Shown: piece after piece, positions 1-9,316 of the stretch
How the letters are laid out: the number at the start of each line of letters is the position of its first letter
How positions within the stretch are numbered: position 1 is the stretch's first letter
The notes under the pieces: generated by a model
What the model saw: only the letters and a program-made list of their open reading frames with translations
What the model was told of the DNA's origin: nothing
Database searches by the model: none
Program-made: the position numbers and the translations under genes
Assembly (NCBI RefSeq): GCF_003052265.1
Contig: NZ_QANS01000007.1
Span: 1-64,000 of the forward strand
Reading direction: 5' to 3'
Length of the DNA: 64,000 nucleotides
From: Stenotrophobium rhamnosiphilum
GTDB taxonomy: Bacteria; Pseudomonadota; Gammaproteobacteria; Nevskiales; Nevskiaceae

Positions 1-113
1 CGGTGGTGGTTGAGCTGATCAACCCTATTGCTATGGAAGAAGGCGTCCGCTTTGCAATCCGCGAAGGTGGCCGCACTGTCGGCGCCGGCGTGGTTACAAA
101 GATTCTCGCCTAA
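1..113 (+). CDS. tuf: Elongation factor Tu, C-terminal end (partial)
   Basis: Only the last 36 residues are present; the reading frame begins at base 3 and ends in TAA at 111-113. The segment contains the typical EF-Tu domain III ending ([19 protein letters not shown]). EF-Tu is the GTPase that delivers aminoacyl-tRNA to the ribosome. It lies directly upstream of rpsJ, the usual str-S10 junction in gammaproteobacteria, so this copy would be the tuf gene of the str operon (tufA position). Confidence 0.95.
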   Translation, partial: VVVELINPIAMEEGVRFAIREGGRTVGAGVVTKILA

Positions 114-118
114 GCCAC

Positions 119-160
119 TTCCCTTACACCACGGGGGCGCGTATAATTCGCGCCCCTTTG
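119..160 (+). promoter_or_regulatory. Candidate S10 operon promoter overlapping a GC-rich hairpin
   Basis: An 8-bp perfect inverted repeat (GGGGCGCG 134-141, CGCGCCCC 149-156) encloses TATAATT and is followed by TTTGTT. It can be read two ways: as a terminator after tuf, or as a promoter whose -10 box TATAAT (142-147) is followed by a GC-rich discriminator, the hallmark of stringently controlled ribosomal promoters. The -35 (about 119-124, TTCCCT) is poor. Both roles may be combined. Only the symmetry and the TATAAT are seen; function is inferred. Confidence 0.5.
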
Positions 161-191
161 TTCCTCCGCTCTTTAAGACCTGAGTAATAGC

Positions 192-509
192 ATGGCCGCG
201 ACTAGCCAATCGATTCGCATCCGGCTTAAGGCCTTCGATCACCGCCTGATTGATAAATCAGCGCGTGAGATCGTAGAGACCGCTAAGCGTACTGGTGCCG
301 TTGTCCGTGGACCGATTCCTTTGCCTACCCGCAAGGAACGATTCACGATCCTCGTATCGCCACATGGCGATAAGGATGCTCGTGACCAGTACGAAATTCG
401 TACACACAAGCGTTTGATGCAGATTGTAGACCCTACCGAGAAGACCGTGGACGCTCTGTCCAAGCTCGATCTTCCGGCTGGCGTCGAAGTCCAAATCAAA
501 GTGAACTAA
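192..509 (+). CDS. rpsJ: Small ribosomal subunit protein uS10
   Basis: 105 residues against the usual 103-105, starting [21 protein letters not shown], with the conserved S10 motif [19 protein letters not shown]. It is a 30S head protein and, as NusE, also takes part in transcription antitermination with NusB. It is the first gene of the S10 operon and is followed 12 bases later by rplC. The extra MAATS before the usual MxxQxIRIRLK start is kept because no better start codon lies downstream. Confidence 0.98.
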   Translation: MAATSQSIRIRLKAFDHRLIDKSAREIVETAKRTGAVVRGPIPLPTRKERFTILVSPHGDKDARDQYEIRTHKRLMQIVDPTEKTVDALSKLDLPAGVEVQIKVN

Positions 510-521
510 GGGAGATCGCAA

Positions 522-1157
522 ATGACCTTAGCAATTATTGGCCGCAAGGCTGGCATGACCCGCGTATTCACCGATGCTGGTGAAGCGATTCCGGTCACTG
601 TCATCGAGTGCACGCCTAACCGCGTAACTCAGGTTAAAACTGTAGAAACCGACGGATACAATGCCGTTCAGGTGGCTGTTGGCGAACAAAAGCCAGGCCG
701 CGTGAACAAGGCTCTGACCGGTCACTACAAGAAGGCTGGCGTTGCCGCTGGCCGTGGTCTCTGGGAAATTCGCCTCAACGGCGAAGAGGGCGGCGATCTG
801 CAGCTCGGCTCAGAAATCAAAGTTGACTCGTTCGATGGCGTCAAAGCAGTTGACGTTACCGGCACGAGCATCGGTAAGGGTTTCGCGGGTGTCATGAAGC
901 GTCACAATTTCCGTGGCGGTCGTGCAACTCACGGTAACTCACTGTCCCACCGTGTACCTGGTTCTATCGGTCAACGTCAGAGCCCGGGCAAGGTTTGGAA
1001 AAACAAAAAGATGGCGGGCCACATGGGTAATGAGCGCGTTACTACGCTCAACCTCGTGCTCGTTAAAGTGGACGCGGAACGCAACCTGCTCTTGATCAAG
1101 GGTGCTGTCCCTGGCGCGCCTAATGGCGACGTCATCGTCCGCCCTACGGTTAAGTGA
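522..1157 (+). CDS. rplC: Large ribosomal subunit protein uL3
   Basis: 211 residues, the family length. It starts [16 protein letters not shown], a typical L3 N-terminus, and carries the central loop [14 protein letters not shown] that reaches toward the peptidyl-transferase centre, plus the Gln of GQRQSPG that PrmB methylates in E. coli. L3 is a primary 23S rRNA binding protein. A GGGAG ribosome binding site precedes ATG, and rplD follows 16 bases later. Confidence 0.98.
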   Translation: MTLAIIGRKAGMTRVFTDAGEAIPVTVIECTPNRVTQVKTVETDGYNAVQVAVGEQKPGRVNKALTGHYKKAGVAAGRGLWEIRLNGEEGGDLQLGSEIKVDSFDGVKAVDVTGTSIGKGFAGVMKRHNFRGGRATHGNSLSHRVPGSIGQRQSPGKVWKNKKMAGHMGNERVTTLNLVLVKVDAERNLLLIKGAVPGAPNGDVIVRPTVK

Positions 1158-1173
1158 CCGGGGAAGAACGGCA

Positions 1174-1779
1174 ATGGATATTCAATTACAACTTAGCAGC
1201 GCCAAGCTCGCCGTCTCAGACAGCGTCTTCGGTGCCGATTACAACGAAGCCCTGATTCATCAGGTCGTCACGGCATACATGAATGCCGGACGCGCTGGTA
1301 CCAAGGCTCAGAAAAGCAAAGCCATGGTTCGCGGCGGCGGTAAGAAGCCGTGGAAACAGAAAGGCACGGGTAATGCACGTGCTGGCTCGATCCGCTCGCC
1401 TCTGTGGCGTGGTGGTGGTAAGACCTTTGCTGCTGTTCCTCGTGATTTCAGCCAGAAGGTCAACAAGAAAATGTATCGCGGCGCTATCCGCTCGATCGTT
1501 TCCGAACTGACCCGTCAGGGCCATCTCTTGATCGCAGAAACCTTCACGGTTGATGCAGTTAAGACGAAGAGCCTGATCGAGAAACTCGGCCAGATCGGTG
1601 CGAACGACATTCTGTTGGTAACTGGTGAAGTCGATAAGAACCTGTTCTTGTCAGCTCGCAACATTCCGCACGTCGCCATTTGCGATGTCGAAGCGTTGAA
1701 CCCAGTTGCTCTGCTCCGTCACAAGAAAGTTTTGATGACCGCTGATGCGGTGAAGAAGTTGGAGGCTTGGCTGTCATGA
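1174..1779 (+). CDS. rplD: Large ribosomal subunit protein uL4
   Basis: 201 residues, normal for L4. The start MDIQLQ at 1174 is chosen over an upstream in-frame codon inside rplC because it gives the family N-terminus and follows GGGGAAGAACG. The tentacle loop is visible ([15 protein letters not shown]), which lines the exit tunnel. In E. coli L4 also represses its own S10 operon; whether that control exists here cannot be seen. The end overlaps the rplW start by 4 bases, suggesting translational coupling. Confidence 0.97.
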   Translation: MDIQLQLSSAKLAVSDSVFGADYNEALIHQVVTAYMNAGRAGTKAQKSKAMVRGGGKKPWKQKGTGNARAGSIRSPLWRGGGKTFAAVPRDFSQKVNKKMYRGAIRSIVSELTRQGHLLIAETFTVDAVKTKSLIEKLGQIGANDILLVTGEVDKNLFLSARNIPHVAICDVEALNPVALLRHKKVLMTADAVKKLEAWLS

Positions 1780-2078
1780 ACTTCGAGCGTTTACATCAGA
1801 TCATTCTCGCTCCGGTGATTTCGGAGAAAGCGACCCGCGTTGCTGAAAAGCGCAACCAGGCCGTTTTCAAGGTTCTGCCAGATGCACGCAAGCCTGAAAT
1901 CAAAGAGGCAGTTGAGAAGCTCTTCAACGTAAAAGTGAAGAACGTCGCAACCCTCAACGTGAAGGGCAAAACCAAGCGATTCGGCCAGACCGTGGGCAAA
2001 CGCTCCGACTGGAAGAAGGCCTACGTCACCCTGGCTGAAGGTCAAGAAATTGACTTCGCCGGCGGCGCCGCCAACTAA
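1776..2078 (+). CDS. rplW: Large ribosomal subunit protein uL23
   Basis: 100 residues beginning [19 protein letters not shown], with the typical VISEKAT and GKTKRFG motifs. L23 sits at the tunnel exit and is the docking site for trigger factor and SRP. ATG 1776 is preferred to TTG 1767 because GGAGG at 1761-1765 lies 10 bases upstream of it and the family starts near MxxERL. It overlaps rplD by 4 bases (ATGA). Confidence 0.97.
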   Translation: MNFERLHQIILAPVISEKATRVAEKRNQAVFKVLPDARKPEIKEAVEKLFNVKVKNVATLNVKGKTKRFGQTVGKRSDWKKAYVTLAEGQEIDFAGGAAN

Positions 2079-2089
2079 GGATCAAGGTC

Positions 2090-2920
2090 ATGGCACTTAT
2101 TCAGATGAAGCCCACCTCGCCGGGCCGTCGCCACCAAGTTAAGGTGACGACTCCAGGCTTGCACAAGGGCGACCCGTATTTCCCGCTGGTCGAAAGCCAG
2201 CACGCAAGCGGTGGCCGTAACAACAACGGCCACATGACCACCCGCCACAAAGGCGGCGGTCATAAGCACAACTATCGTTTGGTTGATTTCAAGCGCAACA
2301 AGGACGGCGTGCCGGCCAAAGTTGAACGCATTGAATATGATCCTAACCGTAGCGCGCACATCGCTCTCGTGCTGTTTGCAGACGGCGAACGCCGTTATGT
2401 CATCGCAGCTCGCGGCGTTGCAGTAGGCGACACCATCCAGAACGGCGCTGACGCGGCGATCAAGGCTGGTAACTGTCTGCCACTGCGTAACATTCCGGTC
2501 GGCTCGACGATTCACTGTCTCGAAATGCGTCCTGGCAAGGGTGCGCAGATTGCACGCTCGGCTGGTGCAGGCGTTCAGCTGGTGGCTCGCGATGGCGATT
2601 ATGTAACGGTGCGTTTGCGCTCCGGCGAAATGCGCAAGCTGCTCGCTGACTGCCGCGCTACCGTTGGCGAAGTAAGCAACGCAGACCACAACTTGCGTCA
2701 ATACGGTAAAGCCGGTGCCAAGCGTTGGAAGGGTATTCGCCCAACCACCCGCGGCGTCGTGATGAACCCAGTTGATCACCCGCATGGTGGTGGTGAAGGC
2801 CGTTCTGGTCAAGGTAACCCTCACCCGGTTACGCCTTGGGGCCAGCAGACGAAGGGTCTCAAGACTCGTAACAACAAGCGCACGCAGAGCATGATCGTGC
2901 GTAGCCGTCACAAGAAATAA
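2090..2920 (+). CDS. rplB: Large ribosomal subunit protein uL2
   Basis: 276 residues, against about 273-276 in the family. It contains [16 protein letters not shown] near the N-terminus and the C-terminal [16 protein letters not shown] motif, whose His in HPHGGG is important for peptidyl-transferase activity. L2 is a core 50S assembly protein. Gaps to rplW (11 bases) and rpsS (12 bases) fit a single operon. Confidence 0.98.
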   Translation: MALIQMKPTSPGRRHQVKVTTPGLHKGDPYFPLVESQHASGGRNNNGHMTTRHKGGGHKHNYRLVDFKRNKDGVPAKVERIEYDPNRSAHIALVLFADGERRYVIAARGVAVGDTIQNGADAAIKAGNCLPLRNIPVGSTIHCLEMRPGKGAQIARSAGAGVQLVARDGDYVTVRLRSGEMRKLLADCRATVGEVSNADHNLRQYGKAGAKRWKGIRPTTRGVVMNPVDHPHGGGEGRSGQGNPHPVTPWGQQTKGLKTRNNKRTQSMIVRSRHKK

Positions 2921-2932
2921 CGAGGTCTAGCC

Positions 2933-3229
2933 GTGCCACGTTCAGTCAAGAAAGGCCCTTTCGTTGATCACCACCTTGCAAAGAAGGTTGGCGACATGTC
3001 AGGTGCCCGCGTTAAGAAGCCGATCAAAACCTGGTCGCGCCGTTCCATGATCGTGCCCGATATGGTGGGTCTCACCATTCAGGTACATAACGGTCGCCAG
3101 CATGTTCCGGTGTTTGTCACCGAGCACATGGTTGGACACAAGCTTGGTGAATTTGCGCCTACGCGCACGTTCAAAGGTCATTCTGCTGATAAGAAGACCG
3201 ACGCCAAGCCTGCTGCTAAGGCTGCGTAA
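2933..3229 (+). CDS. rpsS: Small ribosomal subunit protein uS19
   Basis: 98 residues starting from GTG, with [15 protein letters not shown] and the conserved [23 protein letters not shown] block. The C-terminal tail is rich in Lys and Ala ([12 protein letters not shown]), slightly longer than the 92-residue E. coli protein. S19 forms a complex with S13 in the 30S head near the A-site tRNA. GAGG lies upstream of the GTG. Confidence 0.97.
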   Translation: MPRSVKKGPFVDHHLAKKVGDMSGARVKKPIKTWSRRSMIVPDMVGLTIQVHNGRQHVPVFVTEHMVGHKLGEFAPTRTFKGHSADKKTDAKPAAKAA

Positions 3230-3239
3230 GGAGCTCATC

Positions 3240-3569
3240 ATGCTAACGCAAGCAGTTCTAAAGTTTGTACGTCTTTCCCCGCAGAAGGCCCGCCTCGTGG
3301 CAGACCTAGTGCGCGGCCAGAAAGTCGGTGACGCTGTCAACACGCTGAAGTTTTCGAATCAGCGCGCTGCCGGCATCATCAAAAAAGTGCTCGAGTCCGC
3401 CATCGCTAACGCCGAAAATAATAACGGCGCTGACGTTGACGAACTCAAGGTCGCAGAGATCTTCGTTGATGAAGGTCCAGTGATGAAGCGTATCAGCCCA
3501 CGTGCCAAAGGCCGTGCAGATCGCATCAGCAAGCGCACCAGCCACATCACCATCCGTGTTGGCGAGTAA
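3240..3569 (+). CDS. rplV: Large ribosomal subunit protein uL22
   Basis: 109 residues, starting [19 protein letters not shown] at ATG 3240 after AAGGAG. An in-frame extension into rpsS is not used because L22 proteins are about 110 residues long. It contains the tunnel beta-hairpin with [14 protein letters not shown], the site where macrolide-resistance changes occur in other bacteria. It binds 23S rRNA and lines the exit tunnel. Confidence 0.97.
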   Translation: MLTQAVLKFVRLSPQKARLVADLVRGQKVGDAVNTLKFSNQRAAGIIKKVLESAIANAENNNGADVDELKVAEIFVDEGPVMKRISPRAKGRADRISKRTSHITIRVGE

Positions 3570-3581
3570 GAGTAAGAGACT

Positions 3582-4274
3582 ATGGGTCACAAAGTTAATC
3601 CAAACGGTTTCCGCCTCGGCATCACGACCACGTGGACGTCGAACTGGTACGCAGAACGTAGCGCCTACGGCGATAACCTGAATAAGGACATCGCAGTTCG
3701 CAAGTTCCTGCGTGAGAAGCTGGCTCAGGCCAACGTTTCTCGCATCCAGATCGACCGCCCTGCAAAGAGCGCTCGCGTGACGATCCATTCGGCTCGTCCT
3801 GGCATCGTCATCGGTAAGAAAGGCGAAGACATCGAGAAGCTGAAGCAGGATGTTGCCAAGATCATGGGCCTCAAGCCTGATGTTGTGCACGTCTCGGTTG
3901 AAGAAATCCGCAAGCCGGAACTCGACGCCAAGCTGATCGCTGAAAGCGTTGCTCAGCAGCTCGAGCGCCGCATCATGTTCCGTCGCGCGATGAAGCGTGC
4001 GGTGCAGAACGCGATGCGCGTCGGTGCAGGCGGCATCAAGATTCAAGTTGGCGGCCGTTTGAATGGCGCTGAAATTGCTCGCGTTGAGTGGTATCGCGAA
4101 GGTCGCGTTCCACTTCACACCCTTCGTGCACTGGTGGACTACAACACCGCCGAAGCCAAGACCCAATACGGAATTATCGGTATTAAGGTCTGGGTATTCA
4201 CCGGCGAACAGTTTGAAGCCGCCAAGGGCGCCGATAAGAAAGAAGAAGTAGCTGCTGAGGCCCACGCGGCCTAA
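3582..4274 (+). CDS. rpsC: Small ribosomal subunit protein uS3
   Basis: 230 residues. Starts [14 protein letters not shown]; the type-II KH domain shows [10 protein letters not shown], and the C-terminal half carries [27 protein letters not shown]3 lies at the mRNA entry channel and contributes to helicase activity. The C-terminal tail is short and acidic/Ala-rich ([12 protein letters not shown]). Gaps of 12 and 16 bases to neighbours. Confidence 0.98.
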   Translation: MGHKVNPNGFRLGITTTWTSNWYAERSAYGDNLNKDIAVRKFLREKLAQANVSRIQIDRPAKSARVTIHSARPGIVIGKKGEDIEKLKQDVAKIMGLKPDVVHVSVEEIRKPELDAKLIAESVAQQLERRIMFRRAMKRAVQNAMRVGAGGIKIQVGGRLNGAEIARVEWYREGRVPLHTLRALVDYNTAEAKTQYGIIGIKVWVFTGEQFEAAKGADKKEEVAAEAHAA

Positions 4275-4290
4275 GCCTGGAGTTGTCACC

Positions 4291-4704
4291 ATGATGCAAC
4301 CTAAGCGAACCAAATTTCGCAAGCAGATGAAGGGGACCAATAAAGGTCTCGCCTTCAACGGCAACAAAGTCAGCTTCGGCGAATTTGGCCTGAAGTCGAC
4401 CGAGCACGGCCGTATCACTGCTCGCCAGATCGAAGCGGCCCGCCGCGTGATCACCCGTTACGTAAAGCGTGGCGGCAAACTGTGGATCCGTATTTTCCCC
4501 GACGTTCCTGTTACCAAGAAGCCACTCGAAGTTCGAATGGGTTCGGGTAAGGGCAACGTTGAATACTGGGTTGCCAAAGTGCAGCCTGGAAAGATGCTTT
4601 ATGAAATGGAAGGCGTAACCGAAGAAGAAGCGCGCAAGGCATTCCGCCTCGCTGCCGCCAAGCTTTCGGTGAAGACTTCATTTGCAAACCGGACGATTCT
4701 GTAA
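4291..4704 (+). CDS. rplP: Large ribosomal subunit protein uL16
   Basis: 137 residues with [14 protein letters not shown] at the N-terminus and the conserved [18 protein letters not shown] and [18 protein letters not shown] segments. L16 organises the A-tRNA site of the 50S subunit. Two adjacent ATG codons (4291, 4294) are possible starts; GGAG at 4279-4282 lies 8 and 11 bases upstream, so 4291 is given. Its TAA overlaps the rpmC ATG (TAATG). Confidence 0.97.
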   Translation: MMQPKRTKFRKQMKGTNKGLAFNGNKVSFGEFGLKSTEHGRITARQIEAARRVITRYVKRGGKLWIRIFPDVPVTKKPLEVRMGSGKGNVEYWVAKVQPGKMLYEMEGVTEEEARKAFRLAAAKLSVKTSFANRTIL

Positions 4705-4913
4705 TGAAGACCACCGACTATGTGAAAGCACTGCGCGGCAAGAACGCTCAGGAGCTGAACGCTGAACTTGAAGCCCTGCGTAAAGAGCAGTTCAACCTGC
4801 GTATGCAGAAGGCCATTGGCCAGCAGAACAAGGGCAGTCTGACGCGCGATGCGCGCAAAAAGATTGCACGCACGAAGACAGTACAGCGTCAGCAGCAGGT
4901 GAAGGCGTCATGA
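4704..4913 (+). CDS. rpmC: Large ribosomal subunit protein uL29
   Basis: 69 residues, a helical hairpin protein with the typical [16 protein letters not shown] and [11 protein letters not shown] segments. L29 sits near the tunnel exit beside L23. It overlaps rplP by one base and rpsQ by four (ATGA), suggesting translational coupling. Confidence 0.95.
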   Translation: MKTTDYVKALRGKNAQELNAELEALRKEQFNLRMQKAIGQQNKGSLTRDARKKIARTKTVQRQQQVKAS

Positions 4914-5191
4914 CCGAAGCAAGCGTACCTAGCGTTAAAAAGAACCCCGGCAACCATGTGGTTGGCGTGGTCGTAAGCAACAAGGCAGACAAGACCATCA
5001 CGGTTCTGGTCGAGCGCAAAGAGCGTCACCCGCTTTACGGCAAATTTGTCCGTAAATCGACCAAGCTCTATGCCCACGACGAAGCGAACCAGTGCAAAGA
5101 AGGCGACACCGTTTCGATTGTTGAAACGCGTCCGCTCTCCAAGCAAAAGCGCTTCCGCTTGGTGGAAGTGATCAAGTCAGCCCACGCATAA
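4910..5191 (+). CDS. rpsQ: Small ribosomal subunit protein uS17
   Basis: 93 residues. The OB-fold core is clear: [38 protein letters not shown] and [20 protein letters not shown]. It is a primary 16S rRNA binder in the 30S body. The N-terminus has about eight residues more than E. coli S17 before the conserved core. It is the last gene of the classical S10 operon; rplN follows after 15 bases, so transcription probably continues into the spc genes. Confidence 0.97.
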   Translation: MTEASVPSVKKNPGNHVVGVVVSNKADKTITVLVERKERHPLYGKFVRKSTKLYAHDEANQCKEGDTVSIVETRPLSKQKRFRLVEVIKSAHA

Positions 5192-5206
5192 GTCGGAGAA
5201 GCAGAC

Positions 5207-5572
5207 ATGATCCAACAAGAATCTTTCCTGGTTGCCGCTGATAACAGCGGCGCCAAGCTGGTCCAAGTGATTCAGGTTAAGGGCAGCACCCAGCGTCGTT
5301 ACGCTGGCGTGGGCGACTTGATCAAAGTCACCGTTAAAGACGCGATCCCTCGCGGCAAGGTCAAGAAGGGCGAAGTGCACGATGCAGTTGTCGTTCGCAC
5401 GCGCTTCCCGATCCGCCGTCCTGATGGCTCAGCTATTCGCTTTGACACCAACGCCGCTGTACTCCTGACCAACAAGCAGGAACCACTGGGCACCCGTATC
5501 TTTGGGCCAGTGACCCGCGAGCTGCGTGAGCGCTTCATGCGCATCATCTCGCTTGCTCCCGAAGTTCTGTAA
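5207..5572 (+). CDS. rplN: Large ribosomal subunit protein uL14
   Basis: 121 residues, one or two fewer than usual. Starts [19 protein letters not shown] and contains [20 protein letters not shown] and the C-terminal [20 protein letters not shown]14 forms intersubunit bridges and is the binding site for RsfS. First gene of the classical spc operon; the start is preceded by GGAG. Confidence 0.97.
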   Translation: MIQQESFLVAADNSGAKLVQVIQVKGSTQRRYAGVGDLIKVTVKDAIPRGKVKKGEVHDAVVVRTRFPIRRPDGSAIRFDTNAAVLLTNKQEPLGTRIFGPVTRELRERFMRIISLAPEVL

Positions 5573-5588
5573 GAAGTCGAGCTAGGAC

Positions 5589-5915
5589 ATGAACAAAATT
5601 AAGAAAGGCGACGAAGTCGTCGTCATCACCGGCAAAGATAAGGGCCGTCGTGGCAAGGTCACCCAGGTGATCGCTACCGGACATCTGGTCGTTGAAGGCG
5701 TGAATGTTGCTAAGAAGCACCAGAAGGGCAACCCGAATGCGGGTGTCGCTGGCGGCATCGTTGAGCAAGAAATGCCGATTCAATTTTCGAACGTGCTGGT
5801 GTGGAACCCGAAGGCTAACAAGGGTGACCGCGTCGGCTTCAAATTTGAAGGCGAAGGCGAAAAGCGCCAGAAAGTTCGTTACTTCAAGTCCAATCAAGAA
5901 GCAGTGGACGGCTAA
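5589..5915 (+). CDS. rplX: Large ribosomal subunit protein uL24
   Basis: 108 residues with the KOW motif [21 protein letters not shown] near the N-terminus and [12 protein letters not shown]24 is one of the two assembly-initiator proteins of the 50S subunit. ATG is preceded by TAGGA, and rplE follows after 11 bases. Confidence 0.97.
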   Translation: MNKIKKGDEVVVITGKDKGRRGKVTQVIATGHLVVEGVNVAKKHQKGNPNAGVAGGIVEQEMPIQFSNVLVWNPKANKGDRVGFKFEGEGEKRQKVRYFKSNQEAVDG

Positions 5916-5926
5916 GAGAAGCAGTC

Positions 5927-6463
5927 ATGGCGAATTTACAAAAAGTTTATCGCGAAACCTTGGCTGCACAGCTCCAGCAGAAGCTGGCTGTTGGCGCCAT
6001 GGAAGTTCCGCGCATCACTAAAATCACCCTCAACATGGGCGTTGGCGAAACCACGACCGACAAGAAGGTCATCGAGCACGCCGTTGCTGACATGACCGCG
6101 ATTGCTGGCCAGAAGCCAGTTGTCACCAAGTCACGTCTGTCCATCGCCGGTTTCAAGGTTCGCGAGAACTTCCCGGTCGGTGTGAAGGTGACGCTGCGTT
6201 CTGAGCGTATGTATGAATTCTTGGAGCGCTTGATCGTTATCTCGTTGCCACGTATCCGCGACTTCCGCGGAATCAGTGCACGCGGTTTTGACGGTCGTGG
6301 CAACTTCAACTTCGGTATTACGGAACAGATCATCTTTCCAGAAATCGAATACGACAAAATCGACGCGCTGCGTGGTATGAACATCACCATCACCACGACC
6401 GCGAAAGACGACGAACAGGGCAAGGCTCTGCTCGACGCGTTCAATTTCCCGTTCCGCAAGTAA
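5927..6463 (+). CDS. rplE: Large ribosomal subunit protein uL5
   Basis: 178 residues, the family length, with [29 protein letters not shown] and the C-terminal [23 protein letters not shown] motif. L5 binds 5S rRNA and contacts the P-site tRNA and the 30S head. It lies between rplX and rpsN, as expected for the spc operon. Confidence 0.98.
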   Translation: MANLQKVYRETLAAQLQQKLAVGAMEVPRITKITLNMGVGETTTDKKVIEHAVADMTAIAGQKPVVTKSRLSIAGFKVRENFPVGVKVTLRSERMYEFLERLIVISLPRIRDFRGISARGFDGRGNFNFGITEQIIFPEIEYDKIDALRGMNITITTTAKDDEQGKALLDAFNFPFRK

Positions 6464-6475
6464 GGGTTTAAGAGC

Positions 6476-6781
6476 ATGGCTAAGAGAAACATGATCGAGC
6501 GCGAGAAAAAACGCGCTGCATTGGTCGCCAAGCTGGGCAAGAAGCGCGAAGCGCTGAAGGCAACCATTGCTGACCCGAACGCTGATTTTGATGCAAAGCA
6601 GGTTGCTGTTACCGCGCTGCAGAAAATGCCGCGTGACTCAAGCTACACGCGTAAGCGTAACCGCTGCGCAATCACGGGTCGTACCCGTGGCGTTTACAAG
6701 AAATTTGGCCTCGCGCGTCACAAGTTGCGCGAAGCTGCGATGAAGGGCGAAGTGCCCGGATTGAAGAAGGCGAGCTGGTAA
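6476..6781 (+). CDS. rpsN: Small ribosomal subunit protein uS14, zinc-free form
   Basis: 101 residues, the long form of S14. It has [26 protein letters not shown] but lacks the paired CxxC motifs of the short zinc-binding form, so it should not need zinc. S14 is a late-binding 30S head protein. The other zinc-related paralogue (rpmJ) in this window is the zinc-binding type. Confidence 0.97.
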   Translation: MAKRNMIEREKKRAALVAKLGKKREALKATIADPNADFDAKQVAVTALQKMPRDSSYTRKRNRCAITGRTRGVYKKFGLARHKLREAAMKGEVPGLKKASW

Positions 6782-6793
6782 GAGGATACAGAT

Positions 6794-7189
6794 ATGAGCA
6801 TGCACGATCCTATTTCAGATTTCCTGACCCGCATCCGCAACGGCCAGATGGCTGCCAAGAAGCAGATCACCTCGCCTTCGTCGAAGGTTAAAGAAGCAAT
6901 CGCCGCCGTTCTTAAAGACGAAGGCTACATCACCGATTTCTCCGTTGTTGCCGAAGGCAGCAAGAAGACCATCGCTCTGACCCTGAAGTATTTCCAGGGC
7001 AAGCCGGTCATCGAGCGCATTGAACGCATCAGCAAGCCGAGCCTGCGCGTTTTCAAGCCGCAGGATGAACTGCCGAAAGTACTTGGCGGCCTCGGTATCG
7101 CGATCATTTCCACCTCCTCTGGCTTGGTGAGCGACCGCAAGGCGCGCGCTGCTGGCCACGGTGGTGAAGTCATCTGCATCGTCGCATAA
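6794..7189 (+). CDS. rpsH: Small ribosomal subunit protein uS8
   Basis: 131 residues, starting [18 protein letters not shown], with the C-terminal motif [33 protein letters not shown] (partly quoted here as landmarks at residues 96-131). S8 is a primary 16S binder and in E. coli represses the spc operon by binding near the rplE start. Whether that site exists here was not established. Confidence 0.97.
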   Translation: MSMHDPISDFLTRIRNGQMAAKKQITSPSSKVKEAIAAVLKDEGYITDFSVVAEGSKKTIALTLKYFQGKPVIERIERISKPSLRVFKPQDELPKVLGGLGIAIISTSSGLVSDRKARAAGHGGEVICIVA

Positions 7190-7207
7190 GTCAGACAGAG
7201 CACAGTC

Positions 7208-7741
7208 ATGTCACGAGTCGCAAAAATGCCGGTGAAAATCCCGGCCGGTGTTACGGTCGCCATCGAAGGCGGCAATCTCATCGTTAAAGGCCCTAAAGCC
7301 AGCTTGTCGCTGCCATTGCCAGCTAACGTCGGTATCGACGTTAAAGATGGTGTGGCTACGATCAACGAACAGACGCTGAAAACCAACACCACCATCGGCG
7401 GCACGATTCGCGCCCTGATGAACAATATGGTTGACGGCGTGACCAAAGGCTTCGAGCGCAAGCTTCAGCTGGTCGGCGTCGGTTACCGCGCTTCGGTTGT
7501 TGGTGGTAAGCACGTCAACCTTCAGGTTGGCCTGTCGCACCCAGTTGAGCATCCGATTCCAGCCGGCGTGAGCGTTGAATGCCCTACGCAGACGGACATC
7601 GTGATCAAAGGCGCAGACAAGCACATGGTCGGCCAGCTCGCTGCACAGCTGCGTTCGTATCGTCCACCAGAGCCTTACAAAGGCAAGGGCGTACGTTATT
7701 CCGATGAGAAGGTTGTTCTCAAGGAAGCTAAGAAGAAGTAA
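7208..7741 (+). CDS. rplF: Large ribosomal subunit protein uL6
   Basis: 177 residues, normal for L6. N-terminal SRVAKMPVKIPAGV and C-terminal signature PEPYKGKGVRYSDE are clear, as is the central LQLVGVGYRAS. L6 lies near the GTPase-associated region of the 50S subunit. It is followed by an unusually long 80-base spacer before rplR. Confidence 0.98.
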   Translation: MSRVAKMPVKIPAGVTVAIEGGNLIVKGPKASLSLPLPANVGIDVKDGVATINEQTLKTNTTIGGTIRALMNNMVDGVTKGFERKLQLVGVGYRASVVGGKHVNLQVGLSHPVEHPIPAGVSVECPTQTDIVIKGADKHMVGQLAAQLRSYRPPEPYKGKGVRYSDEKVVLKEAKKK

Positions 7742-7821
7742 ACCGGGTTTCGCACGGCTCGTAGCGTCCGCAAGGATTCGAGACCGTCGAGATGGGTTCA
7801 AGCAATCGAGATTGAAGGCAT
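7742..7821 (+). promoter_or_regulatory. 80-base spacer between rplF and rplR with a possible stem
   Basis: Most genes in this ribosomal block are 0-20 bases apart, but here 80 bases separate L6 from L18. A possible stem pairs GGTTTCG (7746-7752) with CGAGACC (7779-7785), with one G-U pair, enclosing 26 bases. There is no T-run, so it is not a standard terminator. It could be an RNA leader, a processing site or simple divergence. No reading frame of note is present. Confidence 0.3.
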
Positions 7822-8172
7822 ATGAAAAGTAAAAATGAGACCCGGGTACGCCGCGCACGCCGCACGCGCGCTCACATCCGCGTACTGGGCGTGCCACGCC
7901 TTTCCGTGCATCGCACGGGCCAGCACATTTATGTTCAGCTGTTTGCAGCTGAAGCAGGCAAGACCATTGCCGCTGCGTCCACCGTCGAGAAAATCGATGG
8001 TCTGACGGGCACCAGCAATGTTGATGCTGCCAAGCGCGTAGGCGCCTTGATCGCTGAGCGCGCTAAAGCCGCCGGCGTGACCAAGGTTGCATTTGATCGT
8101 TCTGGCTTTAAGTACCATGGCCGCGTCAAAGCGCTGGCTGACGCAGCACGCGAAGCGGGTCTGGAGTTTTAA
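7822..8172 (+). CDS. rplR: Large ribosomal subunit protein uL18
   Basis: 116 residues: the basic N-terminus [17 protein letters not shown], then [16 protein letters not shown], and the C-terminal [29 protein letters not shown]18 binds 5S rRNA together with L5 and L25. The start at 7822 gives normal family length. rpsE begins two bases after its stop. Confidence 0.97.
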   Translation: MKSKNETRVRRARRTRAHIRVLGVPRLSVHRTGQHIYVQLFAAEAGKTIAAASTVEKIDGLTGTSNVDAAKRVGALIAERAKAAGVTKVAFDRSGFKYHGRVKALADAAREAGLEF

Positions 8173-8174
8173 TC

Positions 8175-8690
8175 ATGGCGAATCAGTACAACATTGAAGA
8201 CAACCAGTCCGGCAGCGACCTTAAGGAAAAGCTGGTTGCAGTTAACCGCGTTTCCAAGACTGTTAAGGGCGGTAAGCAGTTCACGTTCACGGCGCTGACG
8301 GTTGTTGGCGACGGCGCTGGTCGCGTTGGCTTCGGCTACGGCAAGGCTCGCGAAGTTCCAGCCGCTATCGCTAAGGCGATGGAACAGGCTAAGCGCAGCA
8401 TGATCACCGTGCCTCTCAAGGCCGGCACGCTGCAGCATGAAATTTGGGGTGTACACGGCGCTACTCGCGTGTTCATGCGCCCAGCTTCGGAAGGTACCGG
8501 CGTTATTGCTGGCGGCGCTATGCGCGCTGTGTTCGAAGTTGCTGGTGTACAGAACGTGCTGGCTAAATCGCTGGGTTCACGTAACTCGATCAACATGGTT
8601 CGCGCCACGCTGAACGCTCTGTCGAAGATGAATCTTCCTTCAGACGTTGCTGCTAAGCGCGGCAAGACTCTCGCTGAGATCCTGGCATGA
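8175..8690 (+). CDS. rpsE: Small ribosomal subunit protein uS5
   Basis: 171 residues. It shows the S5 double-stranded RNA-binding domain ([38 protein letters not shown]) and the C-terminal domain with [23 protein letters not shown]5 affects translational accuracy at the decoding region. The stop overlaps the rpmD start by four bases. Confidence 0.98.
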   Translation: MANQYNIEDNQSGSDLKEKLVAVNRVSKTVKGGKQFTFTALTVVGDGAGRVGFGYGKAREVPAAIAKAMEQAKRSMITVPLKAGTLQHEIWGVHGATRVFMRPASEGTGVIAGGAMRAVFEVAGVQNVLAKSLGSRNSINMVRATLNALSKMNLPSDVAAKRGKTLAEILA

Positions 8691-8872
8691 GCAACAAGCA
8701 AGTTAAATTGACGCTGATTCGTAGCTTGGCCAAGCGCCTGCCGAATCACCAAGCCTGCGTTCGCGGCCTCGGCCTCAAGCGTATGCACCAGACGGTAACC
8801 GTTGCCGCCACGCCCGAGAACATGGGTATGGTGAACAAGGTTTCGTTCATGCTCAAGATTGAAGAGGTTTGA
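8687..8872 (+). CDS. rpmD: Large ribosomal subunit protein uL30
   Basis: 61 residues, normal for bacterial L30, with [20 protein letters not shown] and [21 protein letters not shown]. The short protein binds 23S rRNA. It overlaps rpsE by four bases and its stop is one base from the rplO start. Confidence 0.96.
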   Translation: MSNKQVKLTLIRSLAKRLPNHQACVRGLGLKRMHQTVTVAATPENMGMVNKVSFMLKIEEV

Positions 8873-8873
8873 G

Positions 8874-9308
8874 ATGAAACTGAACACCATCAAGCCTGCT
8901 AAAGGCGCCAAGACGGCCCGCTTCCGCGTTGCTCGCGGTATCGGTTCCGGCATGGGCAAGACCGCAGGTCGCGGTCACAAAGGTCAGCGCGCTCGTAAGG
9001 GCGGCCGCGGCAAGGTTGGTTTTGAAGGCGGCCAGATGCCGATTCAACGCCGTCTGCCTAAGCGCGGCTTTAACTCAGCAATTGCTCGCGCAACTGCCGA
9101 GATCAACTTGTCAGATCTGAACAAGATGAAAGCAACGGAAATCGATCTCGTCGCCTTGAAGGCAGAGAACGTAATCCGTCACGACATGCTGTCAGTGAAG
9201 CTCGTTAAGAGCGGCAAGCTGGAACGTGCAGTCACGCTGAAAGGTATCGGCGCAACCAAGGGTGCGCGCGAAGCAGTCGCTGCAGCCGGCGGCACCATCT
9301 CCGAGTAA
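8874..9308 (+). CDS. rplO: Large ribosomal subunit protein uL15
   Basis: 144 residues starting [22 protein letters not shown] at ATG 8874; the in-frame extension back into rpmD is not used. The glycine-rich [21 protein letters not shown] and [18 protein letters not shown] motifs are diagnostic. L15 is a late assembly protein of the 50S subunit and here precedes secY, as in other spc operons. Confidence 0.97.
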   Translation: MKLNTIKPAKGAKTARFRVARGIGSGMGKTAGRGHKGQRARKGGRGKVGFEGGQMPIQRRLPKRGFNSAIARATAEINLSDLNKMKATEIDLVALKAENVIRHDMLSVKLVKSGKLERAVTLKGIGATKGAREAVAAAGGTISE

Positions 9309-9316
9309 TAGCAGAC

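Noticed and set aside
2075-2911. 278-residue minus-strand frame antisense to rplB
   Set aside because: Fully overlaps rplB, no motif, no ribosome binding site.
3306-4454. 382-residue open frame on the minus strand across rplV, rpsC and rplP
   Set aside because: It lies entirely antisense to three certain ribosomal protein genes and has no recognisable family features; it arises from codon bias of the real genes.
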